Source: DASQYE01 sp036389315 (GTDB lineage: Bacteria; Acidobacteriota; Blastocatellia; Pyrinomonadales; Pyrinomonadaceae). Taken from it: a DNA stretch of 64,000 bases. The position numbers and the translations under genes were made by a program. Position 1 is the first letter of the stretch; each line of letters opens with the position of its first letter. The stretch covers positions 62,001 through 126,000 of the forward strand of contig DASVQF010000050.1 in assembly GCA_036389315.1 (NCBI GenBank), written 5' to 3'. Below the pieces are notes generated by a model. The model ran no database searches. It saw nothing but the letters and a program-made list of their open reading frames with translations, and was not told the origin of the DNA. This document shows positions 61,251-64,000 of this stretch, in pieces.

Positions 61251-61376
61251 CAGTTCCTCCCGAACCAAAAAGATTAATCTGATAGCTGAGCTGTGAAGGA
61301 CATCTTATACCAGATCGCAGCCGCAAAGAGAGGAAGCGGCGGTGATAAGCTCGCCACTTTAGCTGCTCACCTTTGA

Positions 61377-61918
61377 CATGCCCGAATCTGGAACTTCTCG
61401 GTAAACACCTGTAGCTATCCACCCTCAACACCACAGGAATGTCAAAACATCGGCTGGTACTGGAACTTGGCCAGTAATACCTGCTCCCCGCCGAGCGGCG
61501 GCGGTGGCGGTGGCTGTAGCTCGACCGGCTACCTTGGCCCATCCTGCCCTGAAGATGAGCCCTGCAATGATTGCGACCCCGGCACGCCGGTAGTCATTGA
61601 TGTCCACGGCTTTCTGACGCTCGCCCAACTCGATAAGGTTGAAAATGGGGGAACGCAGGCGGCCGTATAGATGAGAGCGACGCGATCTTCGCAAGACTGC
61701 GGCTCTGGCAGGACACAAATCACAACGGCGTCTCCGAAGCCGAGGAGCTTCACACGCTGCCCGAGCTGGACATAGCCGCCTTACATCTCGACTATAAATG
61801 GTCTAAGAAGGTGGACGAACACGGCAACGAGTTCAGGCACCGAGCTAAGATTGATGATGCGCGGAAAGCCAAGGCCGGTCGTTGGGCCTGGGATGTCTTC
61901 CTGGTCACTTCCCCGTGA
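61377..61918 (+). pseudogene. Remnant of an acidobacterial Cys-rich surface protein (EF-hand-like C-terminus)
   Basis: Two fragments. Frame 1 (61377-61670) reads HARIWNFSVNTCSYPPSTPQ, then ECQNIGWYWNLASNTCSPPS and a Cys/Gly-rich stretch to PGTPVVIDVHGFLTLAQLDK, and stops at a TAG. Frame 2 continues from 61641 as NAGGRIDESDAIFARLRLWQ, then DTNHNGVSEAEELHTLPELD and ends GRWAWDVFLVTSP. The joined text is the common C-terminus of large Acidobacteriota surface proteins, but the usual 60-70-residue DGDG segment after VVIDV is missing and there is a one-base shift at a run of five G (near 61646). The N-terminus is gone. A sequencing slip at the G-run would explain the shift but not the deletion. Confidence 0.75.
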
Positions 61919-62774
61919 GCGCCTCCAGGGCTCTGCGCGCGCTCTCAAGCTGTGGGTTCAGCTCAAGCGCCTTCCTGTAATTATCTATCGCCAGTTGCTT
62001 GTCGCCGTGAACAGCATAGCTCTCGGCCAGGCTGTCGTAGACGTTGGCGGAGTTCGGATAGGCTTCGACATTGAGCTTGAAGACCTCTATGGCTTCCCTG
62101 ACCTGGTTGTTCTGAAGCAGGCGGTAGCCCCAGGCGTTCATATCCCCTTCGCTCACGTAAACGTCTGCAAGCCCTCGACTCTTCAGCTCGTGATACTGCG
62201 CGACTGCGGCCTCTATGCCTTTCTCCTGAAGAGTCTGCGAGAGTGTCTCCGACAGCGAGGTCGCTTTCACGTCCATGATCTCGATGAGGAAGATGAGCGT
62301 CGCGTTGGGCGGGATGATGCCGCCAGCCCCTCTCGTGCCGTAGCCGATCTCGGGCGGAATGACGAGTATGGCCTGGTCGCCGACCCGCAGTTGCGCTATG
62401 CCCTCGTCCCATCCCTTGATGACGCGGCCCGCCCCGAGCTTGAAAGCTATCGGGTCGCGACGGTCGCGCGAGCTATCGAAGATGAGGCCGTTGGTCAGCA
62501 TCCCCGTGTAGTGGACGACGGCTATCTCGCCCTGCTTCGGCTGCCTGCCCTGCCCGCGTCGAGTAATCATATAGGTCAGCCCCGACGACGTAGTAATCGC
62601 CGCCGGAGTCACGGCGGGGGCGGCAGGCTGTGGCGGCGTCGTTTGTCTGGGAATGGACGGCGCTCGCCTCTGTGCGCTCTTGCGTCTTCGCGTCTGGCCG
62701 TGCGCGCCCGAGATATTTATCGCCGCGAGCAGCAGAGCCAGTGCCATCAGCAGCAGGCTTCTCATCATGTGCAT
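61905..62774 (-). CDS. FKBP-type peptidyl-prolyl isomerase with TPR tail
   Basis: A 289-residue exported protein. After a signal peptide (MRSLLLMALALLLAAINISG) and a Pro-rich linker, residues about 65-165 are an FKBP domain: GEIAVVHYTGMLTNGLIFDS, VIKGWDEGIAQLRVGDQAIL and IPPEIGYGTRGAGGIIPPNA, all characteristic. Residues about 185-285 hold TPR-like helices (GYRLLQNNQVREAIEVFKLN, YDSLAESYAVHGDKQLAIDN). It would catalyse Pro cis/trans isomerisation in the periplasm. Its last codons overlap the end of the surface-protein remnant by 14 bp on the opposite strand. Confidence 0.9.
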   Translation of the reverse strand: MHMMRSLLLMALALLLAAINISGAHGQTRRRKSAQRRAPSIPRQTTPPQPAAPAVTPAAITTSSGLTYMITRRGQGRQPKQGEIAVVHYTGMLTNGLIFDSSRDRRDPIAFKLGAGRVIKGWDEGIAQLRVGDQAILVIPPEIGYGTRGAGGIIPPNATLIFLIEIMDVKATSLSETLSQTLQEKGIEAAVAQYHELKSRGLADVYVSEGDMNAWGYRLLQNNQVREAIEVFKLNVEAYPNSANVYDSLAESYAVHGDKQLAIDNYRKALELNPQLESARRALEALTGK

Positions 62775-62843
62775 CTCTCTTTCGCCCTCTCTCTGCTTGA
62801 CTATAGTTGTGCATAGCTTGGGCCATGATAACCCGGCCGCGCC

Positions 62844-63476
62844 CTATTTTGCTCGCCCCCGCTGCTCCGAATCCGAAGAATCCGGCGAGCGGAAATACTG
62901 CCAGAGATTCCAGCCGAGCACGACCGCCAGGATGAGGCCGACGACGGCCCAGGTGAAATCGCCCAGGACTTCGCTGATTGCCCCGATGCGGTCGCTGAAG
63001 AGCTTGCCGAGCGTGACGTAAAGGAGCACCCAGAGCACTTCTCCCGCCACGGCCAGCGACAGAAAGCGCGGCCAGGGGTAGCGGGCCATGCCGCTCACCA
63101 GGTTGACGAATGGGCCCAGGGGAGTCAACAGCCAGCGGCTCAGGAAAATCCCCATCCCGCCATAACGCTTGAGCCACTCTTCGACGTGTTCCAGCCGACG
63201 TTGGCCGCCGACCAGCCGGCTCATCCAGCGAACCAGACGACGGCCGCCCCAGCGCCCCAGAGCATAACCGACATTATCGCCGAGGATGACGCTCAGGCTC
63301 GCCAGCAGAAGCACAGGCCACTGGTCTATCTCGCCCTGCTCGACGAATGAACCGGCGGCGACGAGCAGCAGGCTTCCGGGCACGGGCGCGCCGATTGCGC
63401 CGATGAGTAGGACGGCGAAGAGCACAGGCAGGCCGTAGATTCCGAACGCGCTCAGGAGGTAGTCGCTGAGGCTCAT
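62844..63476 (-). CDS. DedA-family membrane protein
   Basis: A 210-residue inner-membrane protein from ATG 63476 (MSLSDYLLSAFGIYGLPVLF). DedA/SNARE-associated motifs are FAVLLIGAIGAPVPGSLLLV, LGDNVGYALGRWGGRRLV and GGMGIFLSRWLLTPLGPFVN (the F-x-x-R-x-x-P-x-x-R-like core, here SRWLLTPLG). Members are flippases or undecaprenyl/phospholipid-linked transporters. Its ATG overlaps the stop of the upstream small gene as ATGA (63473-63476), so they are coupled. The C-terminal 20 residues are hydrophilic and cytoplasmic. Confidence 0.88.
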   Translation of the reverse strand: MSLSDYLLSAFGIYGLPVLFAVLLIGAIGAPVPGSLLLVAAGSFVEQGEIDQWPVLLLASLSVILGDNVGYALGRWGGRRLVRWMSRLVGGQRRLEHVEEWLKRYGGMGIFLSRWLLTPLGPFVNLVSGMARYPWPRFLSLAVAGEVLWVLLYVTLGKLFSDRIGAISEVLGDFTWAVVGLILAVVLGWNLWQYFRSPDSSDSEQRGRAK

Positions 63477-63847
63477 GGCGACTGCCCCCGGTCGGGCGGA
63501 GGTGGCGGAGACGGAGGGGGGTATGGCGGGCGCGCGTGCTTGATCGCTTCCTGCAACTCTGCGATCAGCTCTTCGACGCTGCGGTTCTGCTCGCGGGCAA
63601 TCTCTCTGAGCGGGCGGCGGTCGCGCGGCTGCGGCTCTAGGCCGATGGCCTGGTAGAGGACGTGCGGCGGCACTCTGTAAGAGCGCGCGACGTAGCGGAC
63701 GCTCATCCAGGGCTTGATCGGCTCGTCCCTGTGCGTCTGCCAGTAGATGGCGCGGCGGACGGCGCGCGTGGCGAAGAGCCCCGTGCCGAGCGCCGCCAAC
63801 GCGAAGGCCAGCACCAAGACCCATTGCCGCCAACTCAGTCGTCTCAT
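63473..63847 (-). CDS. Small membrane protein of unknown function
   Basis: A 124-residue protein with one N-terminal membrane helix (WVLVLAFALAALGTGLFATR) and a basic cytoplasmic part (RDEPIKPWMSVRYVARSYRV, then VPPHVLYQAIGLEPQPRDRR), which looks like a small helical domain with IAREQNRSVEELIAELQEAI. The C-terminus is a Pro run. It is translationally coupled to the DedA gene. Homologous small proteins are often found before DedA genes, but no function is known to me. Confidence 0.75.
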   Translation of the reverse strand: MRRLSWRQWVLVLAFALAALGTGLFATRAVRRAIYWQTHRDEPIKPWMSVRYVARSYRVPPHVLYQAIGLEPQPRDRRPLREIAREQNRSVEELIAELQEAIKHARPPYPPPSPPPPPDRGQSP

Positions 63848-63901
63848 CCCTTACGTTCTCGGCCGGCGGCGAACAAAGAGAGGCTTACTTTAATCGACTC
63901 T

Positions 63902-64000
63902 CTAGGGCCTGTTCTTTTCCTCTTCGTCGCGGCGCGCGTCCCTTTGTGCGACCATCGTGTCGAACTGCTGCTGCTGTGCGGGCGTGAGCAGGGCGCGGAT
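63902..64000 (-). CDS. Spy/CpxP-like periplasmic protein, C-terminal fragment
   Basis: Only the last 32 codons are inside the window, reading IRALLTPAQQQQFDTMVAQR and ending EEKNRP before a TAG complement at 63902-63904. The LTPEQQxxFDxM-type motif is typical of the LTxxQ repeat of Spy/CpxP/heavy-metal-resistance proteins. The rest of the gene is beyond the right edge. The small membrane-protein and DedA genes lie downstream on the same strand. Confidence 0.6.
   Translation of the reverse strand: MRALLTPAQQQQFDTMVAQRDARRDEEEKNRP

Larger units (their letters stand above)
2277..63118. repeat. Iterated palindrome TGGGCCCA, 26 copies across the window
   Basis: First bases by eye: 2277, 3185, 6904, 9867, 10844, 10870, 12037, 14287, 16400, 17916, 18823, 19155, 21581, 25501, 25927, 25945, 27618, 31774, 36500, 37958, 46290, 50869, 52751, 57272, 60630, 63111. 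Copies lie in genes of both strands and, in plus-strand genes, in all three codon frames (9867, 37958 and 21581 are one of each). Roughly two copies would be expected from base composition. Role unknown; see findings. Confidence 0.75.

Overview
This is a GC-rich (about 60%) chromosomal window that reads like a member of the Acidobacteriota, most likely the Blastocatellia/Pyrinomonas side of the phylum. The evidence is three MacB/FtsX-type permeases of the acidobacterial duplicated-orphan class (one beside a PadR regulator), an Oar-like TonB-dependent receptor with an N-terminal carboxypeptidase-regulatory domain, a two-component propeller histidine kinase, a remnant of a surface-protein C-terminus common in this phylum, and many lone enzyme genes in short operons. 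Taxonomy is inferred from gene content only. I saw no rRNA, tRNA, CRISPR array, insertion sequence or prophage.

Layout. 1-349: tail of an S9 peptidase. 369-6479 (minus): carbohydrate ABC transporter (binding lipoprotein, two permeases, ATPase) followed by a sugar-phosphate isomerase-like protein and a Gfo/Idh/MocA dehydrogenase, with start/stop overlaps. 6546-9611: small lipoprotein, racemase-family protein and LysR regulator (minus), with a divergent metallo-beta-lactamase-fold protein. 9759-17266: envelope proteins (HEAT, zinc ribbon/L12/NHL, DUF4097), a Crp/Fnr regulator, an ester-cyclase-like protein and beta-carbonic anhydrase. 17410-24416: two tandem PYROXD2/CrtI-like flavoproteins, divergent from a GcvT-like protein, a choline-monooxygenase-like Rieske oxygenase and an APC permease; this is the best candidate for an undescribed catabolic system. 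24716-29106: DUF5666 protein and TonB-dependent receptor, both with Gly/Arg-rich tracts. 29306-36671 (minus): acetyltransferase, YbaK-like protein, a three-domain acyl-activating fusion (AMP ligase, acyl carrier, PlsC), SnoaL-like protein, two methyltransferases, RraA-like protein and an AraC regulator.

37165-48546: response regulator plus propeller kinase (plus strand) converging on a SpoIIE-type phosphatase, two ADOP permeases and PadR (minus strand). 48711-54698: YbaK, MFS exporter, YceH, NTF2-like protein, Tat-exported epimerase-like protein and a Tlc-type carrier. 54778-60349: small conserved protein, a single-chain ethanolamine ammonia-lyase (EutB-EutC fusion), a PilZ protein and a third ADOP permease. 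60440-64000: DUF423, OsmC, a broken surface-protein gene, FKBP-TPR, DedA, and the end of a Spy/CpxP-like gene.

Across the whole window the palindrome TGGGCCCA recurs 26 times by eye, in all three codon frames, which looks like a highly iterated palindrome. Several intergenic gaps hold long inverted repeats, including two members of one dispersed family.
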